Shown here one piece after another: positions 23,549-32,953 of a DNA stretch of 64,000 nt. Every line of letters starts with the position of its first letter. The first letter of the stretch is position 1. The notes beneath the pieces were generated by a model. It saw nothing but the letters and a program-made list of their open reading frames with translations. It made no database searches and was not told the DNA's origin. The position numbers and the translations under genes are program-made. The stretch is taken from NCBI GenBank assembly GCA_937907425.1, contig CALCIE010000052.1, positions 1-64,000 of the forward strand. Reading direction: 5' to 3'. Source of the stretch: ZC4RG42 sp003242425. GTDB taxonomy: Bacteria; Pseudomonadota; Gammaproteobacteria; Burkholderiales; SG8-39.

Positions 23549-25530
23549 ACGTTCCTCGAGCGTGTCTTGATGCTTATGAGTTTCCGGTACAACCGGCGCC
23601 ACAGCGGAAGTCTGTGTGCCTCGCCGCTGTCGCGCCATTCCAGCAATTCGTCCAGCGCGCGCTCAGGCGTCGTGAAGCGCCCGGTCACCCGGCTGACGTA
23701 AGTGGGGTAAAGGATCAGCGTCCCGGCCACCAGTTCGTCGAGCGTCAACCGCCGTGTGCGGCGTTCCAGCCTTTCGTGATCTGAAGTGAGCCCCCAGCCG
23801 GCGTAAAAGGGCAGACCGTAGGTCACCACCTTTTTGCCCCGCAGCAGCGCCTCGAAGCCGGTGAGGGAGGTCAGCACGTGCACTTCGTCGACCTGTTGCA
23901 GCAGCGCGCCCATCGCCACATCGATCACGACTTCGTCGCAGATCGAGCGCGCGTTTTCCTCGCCTGTGCCACCGGCACGCAGTCCCGCCACCACATCGGG
24001 GTGCGGCTTGTATATCACGTACGCGTCCGGGTTGGCCTGCCGGACCGCTTGCAGCAAAGCCATGTTGCTTCTGATGCGCCGCGTGCCGTAACGGATCGAC
24101 GCGTCGTCCTCGACCTGCCCCGGTACGAGGATCACTCTGGCAAGTCCGGCGGGGCGTTTCCATTCTTTCGCACCGACGTTGTACTTCGTCAGTGCGGCCT
24201 CCACGATCCGCGACCGCAGCCTGGCCGCGCGCCCGATCAGCTCCGGAGTGAAGTCGGCCGTCTGCAGAATGCGTTCGAGCTCCGACGGCCTGTTCGCATC
24301 GTAGTAGATGCCCTCGCGATCGATGACCCATGAAAGCGGACGGACGAGATCCGCGCCCAGTCCGACCGAGCGCAGAAACCCGTCCTCCAAACGCAGTATG
24401 GAGACATCTTCCGGCAGGGTGCCCGTGACGGGTTTGTTTCCCCAGACGGCGAGCATGGCGCCTGGGGGCACCGATGAGACATCGCGTACGAAGCGCACCT
24501 CGCTGCCCCAGAGAAACCGGCGGACGAGGGGCTTTTTCCATCCGGAAAAGCCGTGCGCGTACACGACCTCCGGAAAACGTTCCCGCATGCGGCGTTGCAG
24601 GCCGAGATGCGCGATGACCGTTTCGACTTCGCAGCGCTTCTTTGTCTCCGGGTCGAGGTAGCGCGGGTACTCGACTAGTGCGGCATGGACCAATTGCTCG
24701 AGCGAAACGGGCTTGCGCCGCTCGGGGGCGGGCAGTTCGTCTTCGGTCAACCCCCATCCGGCGTAGAACGGCATGCCGAAGGTGCGGACACGCTTCCTCC
24801 AGATCAACCCTTCGAATCCGAGCTGCGAGGTCACGACATAAACGGCCTCGGCGGCTTTGATCAGCTGCGCCGGGTTAACCTCATCGGCGATCAAACGAAC
24901 GCGAGGATTCTTTGCGACAGCGTTGTAATCGAAGTGCCCCCGTTTGCGCCCGCCGACGACATCGGGATGCACCTTCAAAACGACTTGGCACTGTGGATTC
25001 TCGGCTAACGCGCAATCGAGCATCCTCCGGAAGGTCGCGGGCGTCGCTTGTCCGTACTCGATTGAAGCATCGCCTCTTGTTTGATCGACGACCAGAACGA
25101 AGCGTTCGGGAAGAACGAGCGAACGATCTCTTTGATGGTTATATTTCGAGAGCTGATTTTCTTTCCACGCCCGAATGAGCGCGCTGGCCCGGGCGTGCTG
25201 GCCCGCGTCCAAGGGCTGCGGGATCAAGCGTTCGAGTCGCGAAGGACGGGTCGCGTCGTAGTACACCCCGCAATCGTCCACAACGATGGAAAGCGGGGGA
25301 TCCATGTCCCCTCGTCCAACGGACCGCAAAAATCCGTCTTCCAGATGTACGAACGGAATACGTGTATGGGCCGCAAATCGGCGCGCAACGATCGCAGAGG
25401 GGCGAAGTCCCCAGCCGGCGATTTGGGTGATGCTGCTCAACGACAGGAGATGGACAAGCGCGATCCGTTGTCCGACCAGCGCATCCAGGGCCGGAATGTT
25501 GCGAAGCCTGAGTGAAAATACGCCGATCAT
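23452..25530 (-). CDS. kpsC: KpsC-like dual-domain capsule poly-Kdo synthase
   Basis: 692 residues with two homologous halves. Each contains HLEDGFLRSVG / RLEDGFLRSVG, a YYDA segment, a KYN motif, a (V/I)(L/Y)K(V/P)HPDV motif and FYAGWGL. KpsC makes the beta-Kdo linker of group 2 capsules using one domain for each linkage type. The C-terminal 30-40 residues, which overlap the kpsS start, look unlike the family and may be a tail. Upstream lies a long leader from a TATAAT at 25904-25909. No kpsM, kpsT, kpsE, kpsD or kpsF gene is present here, so the exporter would be encoded elsewhere. Confidence 0.9.
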   Translation of the reverse strand: MIGVFSLRLRNIPALDALVGQRIALVHLLSLSSITQIAGWGLRPSAIVARRFAAHTRIPFVHLEDGFLRSVGRGDMDPPLSIVVDDCGVYYDATRPSRLERLIPQPLDAGQHARASALIRAWKENQLSKYNHQRDRSLVLPERFVLVVDQTRGDASIEYGQATPATFRRMLDCALAENPQCQVVLKVHPDVVGGRKRGHFDYNAVAKNPRVRLIADEVNPAQLIKAAEAVYVVTSQLGFEGLIWRKRVRTFGMPFYAGWGLTEDELPAPERRKPVSLEQLVHAALVEYPRYLDPETKKRCEVETVIAHLGLQRRMRERFPEVVYAHGFSGWKKPLVRRFLWGSEVRFVRDVSSVPPGAMLAVWGNKPVTGTLPEDVSILRLEDGFLRSVGLGADLVRPLSWVIDREGIYYDANRPSELERILQTADFTPELIGRAARLRSRIVEAALTKYNVGAKEWKRPAGLARVILVPGQVEDDASIRYGTRRIRSNMALLQAVRQANPDAYVIYKPHPDVVAGLRAGGTGEENARSICDEVVIDVAMGALLQQVDEVHVLTSLTGFEALLRGKKVVTYGLPFYAGWGLTSDHERLERRTRRLTLDELVAGTLILYPTYVSRVTGRFTTPERALDELLEWRDSGEAHRLPLWRRLYRKLISIKTRSRNVWIGEAGRPTAGSGYCSSKVRSDHSLDTSPSN

Positions 25531-26078
25531 CGCGTTAACGGCCCAAGCGGGGCGGCGCGTGTGCAGGAAGGGCGCTCGGGAGCGAAACCATAGTCAGGTC
25601 TTGAGACTCTCCGGTTAAGAGTCCGCAGGGGGCGGGCACCAATCGCGCAGCCGTAGCCGTGCGGTGCGCCCTTTCGACAGGCGCGGCAGGCGAAAGCAAC
25701 ACCTTCCGGACGCCGTTGGCGACGGATGCCGATACCACCTTTTTGCTCCCTGTTCTTGATGGAGCGGCCGCGAACGGACAGAAGATGGCGTGCGAGCCGG
25801 TTCAGCGTGACGTCTGGTCGCACTGGAAGCGAGCGGCTCCTGGAGAGGCGTCGCTTGTAGGTGGTTCTCCCCGCAGCGGTTTTTTGCCTGTTTATCGCGG
25901 CGGATTATAGCGACATCCGCATGGGGCTTCCGCTAGTCCGTACGGATGATCGCATCTTGAAGCGGTACGATTCCTTGCCCGGGGTAAGCCGGGCGCGGGA
26001 CGGGCCGGCCCGAGGGGGCGTGCCGGCTTGCACAACGGACCGTATCGTGCAGGCCGGTCAGCGACCCGGCGAGCCCAT
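25531..26078. other. Long gene-free region upstream of kpsC
   Basis: About 550 bp without a supportable gene. On the minus strand TATAAT (25904-25909) is a good -10 for kpsC, without a clear -35. A 10-bp palindrome TCCGTACGGA (25937-25946) lies just upstream of the -35 position. A 6-bp inverted repeat GACTCT/AGAGTC (near 25605-25625) lies in the leader. The predicted leader is some 365 nt. I looked for the JUMPstart/ops core GGCGGTAG and did not find it. Confidence 0.5.
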
Positions 26079-26101
26079 GAAAAAAGGCGCCGAAGCGCCT
26101 T
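26079..26101 (-). terminator. Rho-independent terminator of the tRNA operon
   Basis: Read on the minus strand: stem AAGGCGC, TTCG tetraloop, GCGCCTT, followed directly by Ts (26080-26085 on the plus strand are all A). It lies 31 bp beyond the end of tRNA-His. Confidence 0.88.
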
Positions 26102-26131
26102 CCTTTTGCGAAGCCTGGTATGGGGAAATTC

Positions 26132-26208
26132 TGGGGTGGCTGATGGGACTCGAACCCACGACAACCTGAATCACAATCAGGGACTCTACCAGCTGAGCTA
26201 CAGCCACC
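26132..26208 (-). tRNA. tRNA-His (GTG)
   Basis: Cloverleaf on the minus strand with acceptor GTGGCTG/CAGCCAC, the His-specific extra 5' G (G-1) opposite C73, anticodon GTG in the CTGATTGTGATTCAG arm, GGTTCGAGTCC T-loop, and encoded CCA (26132-26134). Confidence 0.96.
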
Positions 26209-26219
26209 ACTGAACGGCT

Positions 26220-26296
26220 TGGCGTGCCCGACAGGGGTCGAACCTGTAACCCCCAGCTTAGAAGGCTGGTGCTCTATCCGGTTGAGCTACGGGCAC
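26220..26296 (-). tRNA. tRNA-Arg (TCT)
   Basis: Minus-strand cloverleaf with acceptor GTGCCCG/CGGGCAC, anticodon loop CTTCTAA (TCT), GGTTCGACCCC T-loop, and encoded CCA (26220-26222). Eleven bases separate it from tRNA-His, so both are processed from one transcript. Confidence 0.96.
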
Positions 26297-26349
26297 TTCT
26301 AGTCGGACACTCCAACCGCCCGCGCTTAAGGCGCCGACGGTTCCAAAAC

Positions 26350-26426
26350 TGGTCGGGGTGGAGAGATTTGAACTCCCGACATCCTGGCCCCAAACCAGGC
26401 GCGCTACCAGGCTACGCTACACCCCG
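26350..26426 (-). tRNA. tRNA-Pro (TGG)
   Basis: Minus-strand cloverleaf with acceptor CGGGGTG/CACCCCG, anticodon loop TTTGGGG (TGG), AGTTCAAATCT T-loop, and encoded CCA (26350-26352). It is the first gene of the Pro-Arg-His operon. Confidence 0.96.
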
Positions 26427-26436
26427 AAGGGCTCTT

Positions 26437-26465
26437 AGTTTAAGGGGCGTGAGAGGCGCGGTCAA
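26437..26465 (-). promoter_or_regulatory. Sigma-70 promoter of the tRNA operon
   Basis: On the minus strand -35 TTGACC (26460-26465), 17 bp spacer, -10 TAAACT (26437-26442). The -10 ends 10 bp before the 5' end of tRNA-Pro. The promoter lies in the 67 bp after the prmB stop codon. Confidence 0.82.
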
Positions 26466-26493
26466 TCGCACAAACCCGTCAGGCAGGCGCGCT

Positions 26494-27390
26494 TCAAGGC
26501 AACTGACGCCGCTCGAGCAGGAACACGTATTCGTCCCCCGCGCTCACTTCCAGCCAGGTGAAGGGGAGATGCGGAAATGCGCGTTCCAGTTGCGCCCGGT
26601 TGTGCCCGATTTCCACCACCAGCAGCCCGTCTTCCTTCAGGTAATGCTTCGCTTCGCGCAGGATGACGCGGGTGGCCTCCAGGCCGTCGCGGCCCGAGCC
26701 GAGCGCCATCGCCGGTTCGTGGCGGTATTCCGCGGGCAGCGTCTGCATGCTCTGTGCATCGACGTAGGGCGGGTTGGAGATGATGAGGTCGTAGGGCTTG
26801 CGCGGCAACTTGCGGAACATGTCCGAACGGACGAGGCGGACGCGGTGCCGCAGCCCGTAGTCGGCGACGTTCTTTTCCGCGACAGCCAGCGCGTCCTCGG
26901 ACAGATCGACGGCGTCCACTTCCGCGTTGGGGAAGGCGAGCGCGGCGAGGATTGCCAGGCAGCCTGAGCCCGTGCACATGTCGAGGACCGAGCGTACCTG
27001 CCCGGGGTCGGCGATCCAGGGCGCGAGTTCCTCGGCAAGCAGCTCGTAGATGAAGGAACGCGGCACGATCACGCGTTCGTCCACGTAGAAACGGTGCGGG
27101 CCGAGCCAGGCTTCGCGCAGCAGATAGGCGGCGGGGATGCGCTTTTCGATGCGTTCGGCGACGAGCTGCTCGAAACGCCGGGCCTGCGCCGGCGTGGGAA
27201 CGCGTTCCAGTTGCTCCGCCAGGCTGTCGATGGGCGCGCCGAGGGTGTGCAGCATCAGCCAGGCCGCCTCGTCGTAGGCGTTGTGCGTGCCGTGGCCGAA
27301 GACGAGTCCCTTGCGCTCGAAGCGCCGGGCCGCCTGTTCGATCAGCGCGCCGACCGTAAGCGGCGCCTTTGCCGCGGGTTGCTTAGCCAA
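26494..27390 (-). CDS. prmB: 50S ribosomal protein L3 glutamine N5-methyltransferase
   Basis: 298 residues. SAM-dependent Gln methyltransferase of the HemK/PrmB family: SAM motif VLDMCTGSGCLAI at about 137-149, the substrate-Gln motif NPPYVD near 203, and a PrmB-type N-terminal helical domain. HemK/PrmC is shorter and lacks the FERKGLVFGHGT segment seen here, so PrmB is preferred. The start overlaps the end of dapE by 8 bp. It is last in the minus-strand run that begins at queF. Confidence 0.92.
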   Translation of the reverse strand: MAKQPAAKAPLTVGALIEQAARRFERKGLVFGHGTHNAYDEAAWLMLHTLGAPIDSLAEQLERVPTPAQARRFEQLVAERIEKRIPAAYLLREAWLGPHRFYVDERVIVPRSFIYELLAEELAPWIADPGQVRSVLDMCTGSGCLAILAALAFPNAEVDAVDLSEDALAVAEKNVADYGLRHRVRLVRSDMFRKLPRKPYDLIISNPPYVDAQSMQTLPAEYRHEPAMALGSGRDGLEATRVILREAKHYLKEDGLLVVEIGHNRAQLERAFPHLPFTWLEVSAGDEYVFLLERRQLP

Positions 27391-28510
27391 TCAGCTTCTC
27401 GAGCGTGCGCAGGTAGATGCGGTGCAGCGGTTCAATGTCGGCGATCGCCACATGTTCGTCGATCTTGTGGATCGACTGGTTGACCGGGCCGAACTCGATC
27501 ACCTGCGGGCAGACGGCGGCGATGAAGCGGCCGTCCGAGGTGCCGCCGCTGGTGGAGATCTCAGGCGTGAGGCCGGTGACTTCGCGGATCGCCTCGCTCA
27601 CTGCGTTGACCAGTGTCGCGCGCGGCGTAAGGAAGGGATTGCCGGACAGTGCCCATTCCAGCTCGTACCGCAGACCGTGCCGGTCGAGCACCTCGTGCAC
27701 GCGCCGTTTCAGCCCTTCCGCCGTGCATTCGGTCGAGAAGCGGAAGTTGAACAGCACTTCCAGCGTGCCGGGGATGACGTTGTTCGCGCCCGTACCGGCG
27801 TGGATGTTGGAGATCTGGAAGCTCGTGGGCGGGAAGTCCTCGTTGCCCTTGCACCATTCGATGGCCGCGAGCTCCGTGAGTGCGGGCAGCGCTTCGTGGA
27901 TCGGGTTGCGTGCGAGATGCGGATAGGCGATGTGGCCCTGCACGCCGTGCACGCGCAGGGTGCCGGAGAGCGAGCCGCGGCGGCCGTTCTTGATCATGTC
28001 GCCGAGCCGCTCGCCCGAAGTCGGCTCGCCGACGATGCAGAAGTCGATGGTCTCGCCGCGTGCCTTGAGCGTTTCCACGACTTTCACCGTGCCGTCCGTC
28101 GCGACCCCTTCCTCGTCGGAGGTGATGAGGAGCGCAATCGAGCCCCGGTGATCGGGATGCGCGGCGACGAAAGCCTCGACCGCCGTGACGAAGGCGGCGA
28201 TGGAGGTCTTCATATCGGCGGCGCCGCGGCCGTAGAGCTTGCCGTCGCGTTCCGTGGGCACGAACGGATCGGAGCTCCAGCGCTCGAGCGGGCCGGTCGG
28301 CACCACGTCGGTATGGCCGGCGAAACAGACGAGCGGCGCGGCCTTGCCGCGCCGCGCCCAGAGGTTGGTGACACCGTTGAGGCGCAGGAACTCGAACTCG
28401 AAGCCGAGCGGCCGCAGGCGCTCGACGATCAGATCCTGGCAGCCGGCGTCGTCCGGGGTGACGGAAGGGCGTGCGATCAGTTCGCGCGCAAGCGCAAGGG
28501 TAGGGTTCAT
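27383..28510 (-). CDS. dapE: Succinyl-diaminopimelate desuccinylase
   Basis: 375 residues, usual length. Di-zinc M20 hydrolase in the succinylase branch of lysine/meso-DAP synthesis. Metal and catalytic motifs are CFAGHTDVVPTG (His), GRGAADMKTS (bridging Asp), TSDEEG (catalytic Glu) and the dimerisation-domain stretch SGTLRVHGVQGHIAYPHLARNP. It overlaps the ArsC-like gene by 4 bp upstream and prmB by 8 bp downstream. Together with dapC and dapD on the same strand it gives the three dedicated succinyl-branch enzymes. Confidence 0.96.
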   Translation of the reverse strand: MNPTLALARELIARPSVTPDDAGCQDLIVERLRPLGFEFEFLRLNGVTNLWARRGKAAPLVCFAGHTDVVPTGPLERWSSDPFVPTERDGKLYGRGAADMKTSIAAFVTAVEAFVAAHPDHRGSIALLITSDEEGVATDGTVKVVETLKARGETIDFCIVGEPTSGERLGDMIKNGRRGSLSGTLRVHGVQGHIAYPHLARNPIHEALPALTELAAIEWCKGNEDFPPTSFQISNIHAGTGANNVIPGTLEVLFNFRFSTECTAEGLKRRVHEVLDRHGLRYELEWALSGNPFLTPRATLVNAVSEAIREVTGLTPEISTSGGTSDGRFIAAVCPQVIEFGPVNQSIHKIDEHVAIADIEPLHRIYLRTLEKLIG

Positions 28511-28863
28511 CCGAAGACTTCTTCGTAGCGTTCCGGATCGAAGCCCACCAGCAGCTTGCCGCCCGCTTCCACTACCGGCCGCTTGATGACGGAGGGTTGT
28601 TCGACCATGAGCGCCCTGGCCGCGGTGGCGGAAGTGACGGCCGCTTTGCGCGCCTCGTCCAGCTTGCGCCAGGTCGTACCGCTGCGGTTCACGAGCTGTT
28701 GCCAGTCCACCTTCTTCATCCAGGCGTCGAGGCGCGCGGCGTCGACGCCCAGCTTCTTGTAGTCGTGGAAGTCGTATTCGATGCCGCGCTCGTCGAGCCA
28801 GGCGCGCGCCTTCTTCACCGTGGCGCAGTTCGGGATGCCGTAAAGCTTGGGTCTGGTTTTCAT
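28507..28863 (-). CDS. ArsC/Spx-family protein (YffB-like)
   Basis: 118 residues with a thioredoxin-like ArsC fold: KLYGIPNCATVKKARAWL (single Cys14), YDFHDYKK, and SVIKRPVVE with the cis-Pro region. A lone N-terminal Cys without the arsenate-reductase Arg triad suggests a YffB-like glutathione-dependent thiol reductase. The family commonly sits next to dapE, as here (4 bp overlap). The true substrate is not known. Confidence 0.85.
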   Translation of the reverse strand: MKTRPKLYGIPNCATVKKARAWLDERGIEYDFHDYKKLGVDAARLDAWMKKVDWQQLVNRSGTTWRKLDEARKAAVTSATAARALMVEQPSVIKRPVVEAGGKLLVGFDPERYEEVFG

Positions 28864-29008
28864 GGGCGGAATTGTACGGCAGGGCCAGCCGTGTTTTGGC
28901 GCCGCGGTCCCGGGGGCTCGGGCGGATCGCCTGCCGGGCCTTCCCGCTCGTGGGGCAGGGAAGAGCGACTTCCGGCTCCCTGCACCCCGTGCAGGGGCGC
29001 TACCAGGC

Positions 29009-30175
29009 TCAGTCGCCCAGGGTCAGCTTGAATTCGCTGAACGACGCGCCGCTGGGCAGCACCTCCGTGGGCTGGGAGATGGTGGGGGCGGGCGGGGGCG
29101 TCGCCGGACCCGTTTTGCCTTCGCTGTTGTTGATCAGCCACAGCAGGTTGTTGGCCGAGTCGGCGTGGGCGAGGGCTTCGTCCTTGGAAATGACCCCGTC
29201 CTTGTACATCCGGAACAGGGCCTGTTCGAAGGTCTGGGAGCCGGGCGAGAGGCTCTTCTCCATCGCCTCCTTGATGCCGTTGATGTTGCCTTCCTCGATC
29301 AGCTCGGCGATGTGGCGGGTGTTGAGCATCACCTCCACGGCCGGCACGCGGCCGCCCTTGAGGCTGCGCACCAGCCGTTGCGAGATGATGCACTTCAGCG
29401 AGGCGGAAAGGTCCTGCAACAGCGCGGCCCTGTTCTCCAGCGGATAGAAGCTGATGATCCGGTTCAGCGCGTGGTAACTGTTGTTGGCGTGCAGCGTGGC
29501 CAGACACAGGTGGCCCGACTGGGCGTAGGCGATCGCCATGCTCATCGTTTCGCGGTCGCGGATCTCGCCGATCAGGATCACGTCCGGCGCCTGGCGCAGC
29601 GCGTTCTTGAGCGCGACGTGGTAGGACTTGGCGTCGGTGCCGAGCTCGCGCTGGTTGACGATCGAGCGCTTGTGCTTGAACAGGAACTCGATCGGATCCT
29701 CGATGGTGATGATGTGGCCGGACATCGTCGCGTTGCGGTGGTCGATCATCGCCGCGAGCGAGGTCGACTTGCCCGAGCCGGTGGCGCCGACCATGAGGAT
29801 CAGGCCGCGCTTCTCCAGCACCACTTCCTTGAGGATGTCCGGCAACCCCAGCGTGTCGAAGGCGGGCACTTCGCTGGGGATGTAGCGCACCACGATCGCC
29901 GGGGTGGAGCGCTGCATGAAGCAACTGATGCGGAAGCTGCCCAGGCCGGGCACGGGGTAGGCGGTGTTGAGCTCGTAATTCTCCTCGAACTCGGCGATCT
30001 GCCGTTCGGTCAACACCTCCTGCATCATCGCCCGCACCATCTCCGGCTTGATGATCTGCTGGTTGACCGGGATGGTGTTGCCGTTGATCTTGATGCTGAT
30101 CGGCGCGCCGACGGAAATGAAGATGTCGGAGGCATTTTTCTCCGCCATCAGTTCGAAGAGCCGTTTCATCGCCAT
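29009..30175 (-). CDS. pilU: PilT/PilU-family type IV pilus retraction ATPase (PilU-like)
   Basis: 388 residues. Walker A GATGSGKST (130-138), catalytic Glu160 (ITIEDP), Walker B VILIGEIRD (199-207), His box GHLCLATLHAN (221-231). The tail NNLLWLINN and a Pro-rich extension favour PilU over PilT. It powers or assists pilus retraction at the inner membrane, normally together with PilT, which is not in the window. The start ATG at 30175 has GGAGGGAAG upstream. It sits inside the dap gene run, an arrangement found in betaproteobacteria. The 28864-29008 gap shows no gene. Confidence 0.86.
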   Translation of the reverse strand: MAMKRLFELMAEKNASDIFISVGAPISIKINGNTIPVNQQIIKPEMVRAMMQEVLTERQIAEFEENYELNTAYPVPGLGSFRISCFMQRSTPAIVVRYIPSEVPAFDTLGLPDILKEVVLEKRGLILMVGATGSGKSTSLAAMIDHRNATMSGHIITIEDPIEFLFKHKRSIVNQRELGTDAKSYHVALKNALRQAPDVILIGEIRDRETMSMAIAYAQSGHLCLATLHANNSYHALNRIISFYPLENRAALLQDLSASLKCIISQRLVRSLKGGRVPAVEVMLNTRHIAELIEEGNINGIKEAMEKSLSPGSQTFEQALFRMYKDGVISKDEALAHADSANNLLWLINNSEGKTGPATPPPAPTISQPTEVLPSGASFSEFKLTLGD

Positions 30176-30211
30176 ACGAGTCTTCCCTCCCGCCGCCGCG
30201 CCGGCGCGGCG

Positions 30212-31030
<819 letters not shown>

Positions 31031-31072
31031 AGCGGATAGATCGTCAGGGTTGAACGTAGGGATAGCGCGCGT

Positions 31073-31090
31073 CCGGGGCTTTAGCCCCGG
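31073..31090 (-). repeat. GC-rich hairpin in the dapC-dapD spacer
   Basis: Perfect 8-bp arms CCGGGGCT and AGCCCCGG around TT. It lies 24 bp after the dapC stop in transcript order and 42 bp before the dapD start, with no T-run. Probably an mRNA stabiliser or pause rather than a terminator. Confidence 0.5.
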
Positions 31091-31114
31091 CGCGGCGATG
31101 CCGGGCGGCCGCAA

Positions 31115-32305
31115 TCAGAGCGACTGCGCATAGGCGTTCAGCCGCTTGAGGCCTTCGATGCATTCCTTGAGCGGCGCGACCAGGGCCACGCGGATGTAGT
31201 GCGCGCCCGGGTTGACGCCGTGCGCCTCACGGGCGAGGTAGCTGCCGGGCAGCACCGAGACATTGTAGGCTTCGTACAGTCCCTGCGCGAACCGGGCATC
31301 GTCGATGGGCGTACGGATCCACAGGTAGAAACCGCCCTCCGGCATTTCCGTTTCCAGGGGCTTGGCCACGAGTTCGCGCGCGGCGGCGAACTTCTCGCGA
31401 TAGAGCCGGCGGTTCTCGACCACGTGCGTCTCGTCGCGCCAGGCGGCCTCGCTTGCCTCCTGCACCGAAGGGCTCATGGCGCTGCCGTGATAGGTGCGGT
31501 AGAGCAGGAACTGCCGCAGCAGTTTGGCGTCCCCCGCGACGAAGCCCGAACGCATGCCCGGCACGTTGGAGCGCTTCGACAGGCTGGAGAACACCAGCAG
31601 GCGCGGAAAGCCCGTGCGGCCCAGGCGGTTGGCTGCCTCCAGGCCGCCGAGCGGCGGCTTTTTCTCGTCCAGGTAGAGTTCCGAGTAGCACTCGTCGGAC
31701 ACGATCACGAAGCCGTAGCGGTCGGACAGCTCGAAGAGCTTGCGCCATTGCTCCATGCTCATGACCTTGCCGGTCGGATTGCTGGGCGAGCAGCAGTAAA
31801 GGAGCTGCACGCGCTGCCAGACCGATTCCGGCACCTCGCCGTAGTCGATCTCGAAGCCGTTCTCGCGGCAGGCGTTGACGTAATAGGGCGTGGCGCCAGC
31901 CAGCAGCGCCGCCCCCTCGTAAATCTGGTAGAAGGGGTTGGGGCACACGACCACGGGGTCGCGGCTGCGGTCGATCACGGTCTGGGCGATGGCGAACAGC
32001 GCCTCGCGCGAGCCGTTTACCGGCAGCACTTGGCTCAAGGCGTCGATCTTGGGCAGGTCATAGCGGATCTGCAGCCAGTCGGCGATGGCATGGCGCAGGC
32101 TCTCGGAGCCGGCCGTGGCCGGATAGGCCGACAGGCCGTCCAGGTTGTCGGCCAGCGTCTGCCGGATGAATTCCGGCGTCGGATGCTTGGGCTCGCCGAT
32201 GGACAGATTGATGGGCGCGTACTTCGGATCGGGCCGGACGTCCGCGTACAGTTGGCGCAGCTTTTCGAAGGGGTAGGGCTGCAGCTTGCCGAGATCGGGA
32301 TTCAT
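31115..32305 (-). CDS. dapC: Succinyldiaminopimelate transaminase
   Basis: 396-residue class I PLP aminotransferase. The PLP lysine lies in SSLSKRSNVPGMRSGF, with NPFYQIYEG, CCSPSNPTGKV and SDECYSELY as the other fold-type I marks. It fits DapC (N-succinyl-LL-DAP:2-oxoglutarate aminotransferase) by motif and by its place beside dapD. It starts 5 bp downstream of the queF stop. Confidence 0.93.
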   Translation of the reverse strand: MNPDLGKLQPYPFEKLRQLYADVRPDPKYAPINLSIGEPKHPTPEFIRQTLADNLDGLSAYPATAGSESLRHAIADWLQIRYDLPKIDALSQVLPVNGSREALFAIAQTVIDRSRDPVVVCPNPFYQIYEGAALLAGATPYYVNACRENGFEIDYGEVPESVWQRVQLLYCCSPSNPTGKVMSMEQWRKLFELSDRYGFVIVSDECYSELYLDEKKPPLGGLEAANRLGRTGFPRLLVFSSLSKRSNVPGMRSGFVAGDAKLLRQFLLYRTYHGSAMSPSVQEASEAAWRDETHVVENRRLYREKFAAARELVAKPLETEMPEGGFYLWIRTPIDDARFAQGLYEAYNVSVLPGSYLAREAHGVNPGAHYIRVALVAPLKECIEGLKRLNAYAQSL

Positions 32306-32310
32306 ATCGT

Positions 32311-32727
32311 CTAGCGGATGTTGGACTGGGCCTGGAAGCTGATCGCGGGAATGTCGATTTGCGGCACCCAGCCCGCCTTACGGTGTTCGGCGACCACGGT
32401 GGTGAAAATGCCGCCGCGCACGTAGAACTTCGCCGTCAGGCGCATGAAGCGCGGATCGAGCAGTTGCACCAGATCGCCCAGGATCTTGTTGGTGACCGCC
32501 TCGTGGAAGGTGCCCTGGTCGCGGTAGGACCAGATATAGAGCTTGAGGCTCTTCAACTCCACGCACCGCTGATCGGCGACATAGTCCAGATACAGCACCG
32601 CGAAATCCGGCTGCCCGGTCACGGGACACAGGCAGGTGAATTCCGGGATTTCCATATGAATCAGATAATCCCGTTCCGGCGCCGGGTTCGGGAAGTGCTG
32701 CAGGTCGGTACTGGGTTGGGTCGGCAT
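32311..32727 (-). CDS. queF: NADPH-dependent 7-cyano-7-deazaguanine reductase
   Basis: 138 residues, the short single-domain type. Reduces preQ0 to preQ1 in queuosine synthesis. The catalytic Cys is in FTCLCPVTGQPD, and the NADPH/QueF motif is ELKSLKLYIWSYRDQ; EAVTNKIL and the C-terminal RGGIFT stretch are also typical. First gene of the leftward run that continues with dapC. Its promoter probably lies in the inverted repeat at 32745-32795. Confidence 0.95.
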   Translation of the reverse strand: MPTQPSTDLQHFPNPAPERDYLIHMEIPEFTCLCPVTGQPDFAVLYLDYVADQRCVELKSLKLYIWSYRDQGTFHEAVTNKILGDLVQLLDPRFMRLTAKFYVRGGIFTTVVAEHRKAGWVPQIDIPAISFQAQSNIR

Positions 32728-32744
32728 TTCGGAAAATTGGGCTT

Positions 32745-32795
32745 AAGGCGGTTCGGAAGCGGGTGGTATTATACGGCCCGCTTTCCAACCGCCTT
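32745..32795. promoter_or_regulatory. Large inverted repeat around a two-way promoter between queF and smc
   Basis: Two 19-base arms (32745-32763 and 32777-32795) are near-perfect inverted copies, with AAGGCGGTT and GCGGG matching exactly and a small offset between them. The 13-base centre holds TATTAT preceded by TGG, an extended -10 for smc on the plus strand. The same bases read TATAAT on the minus strand for queF. No -35 is apparent in either direction. The remaining 32796-32953 smc leader shows no gene. Confidence 0.5.
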
Positions 32796-32953
32796 ATTGT
32801 GAGAAGAGAAGCGGCAGAGGACAGCGCAGCCGGGACCGGGTCCACAGGTCTATGCGTACGACGAGAGGAGTGCGCCGTACGCGCAGCCGGCGACCGGCCG
32901 CGGACCGCCGGTAGCCCGGACTGTTTCCTTGCCCATCCACAGCTTCGTCGATC

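Noticed and set aside
25635..25649. GGCAC-N5-GCGCA on the plus strand
   Set aside because: Poor -12 element and no plus-strand gene downstream.
25659..25910. 83-codon open frame upstream of kpsC
   Set aside because: No ribosome binding site, unnatural composition, crosses the kpsC promoter.
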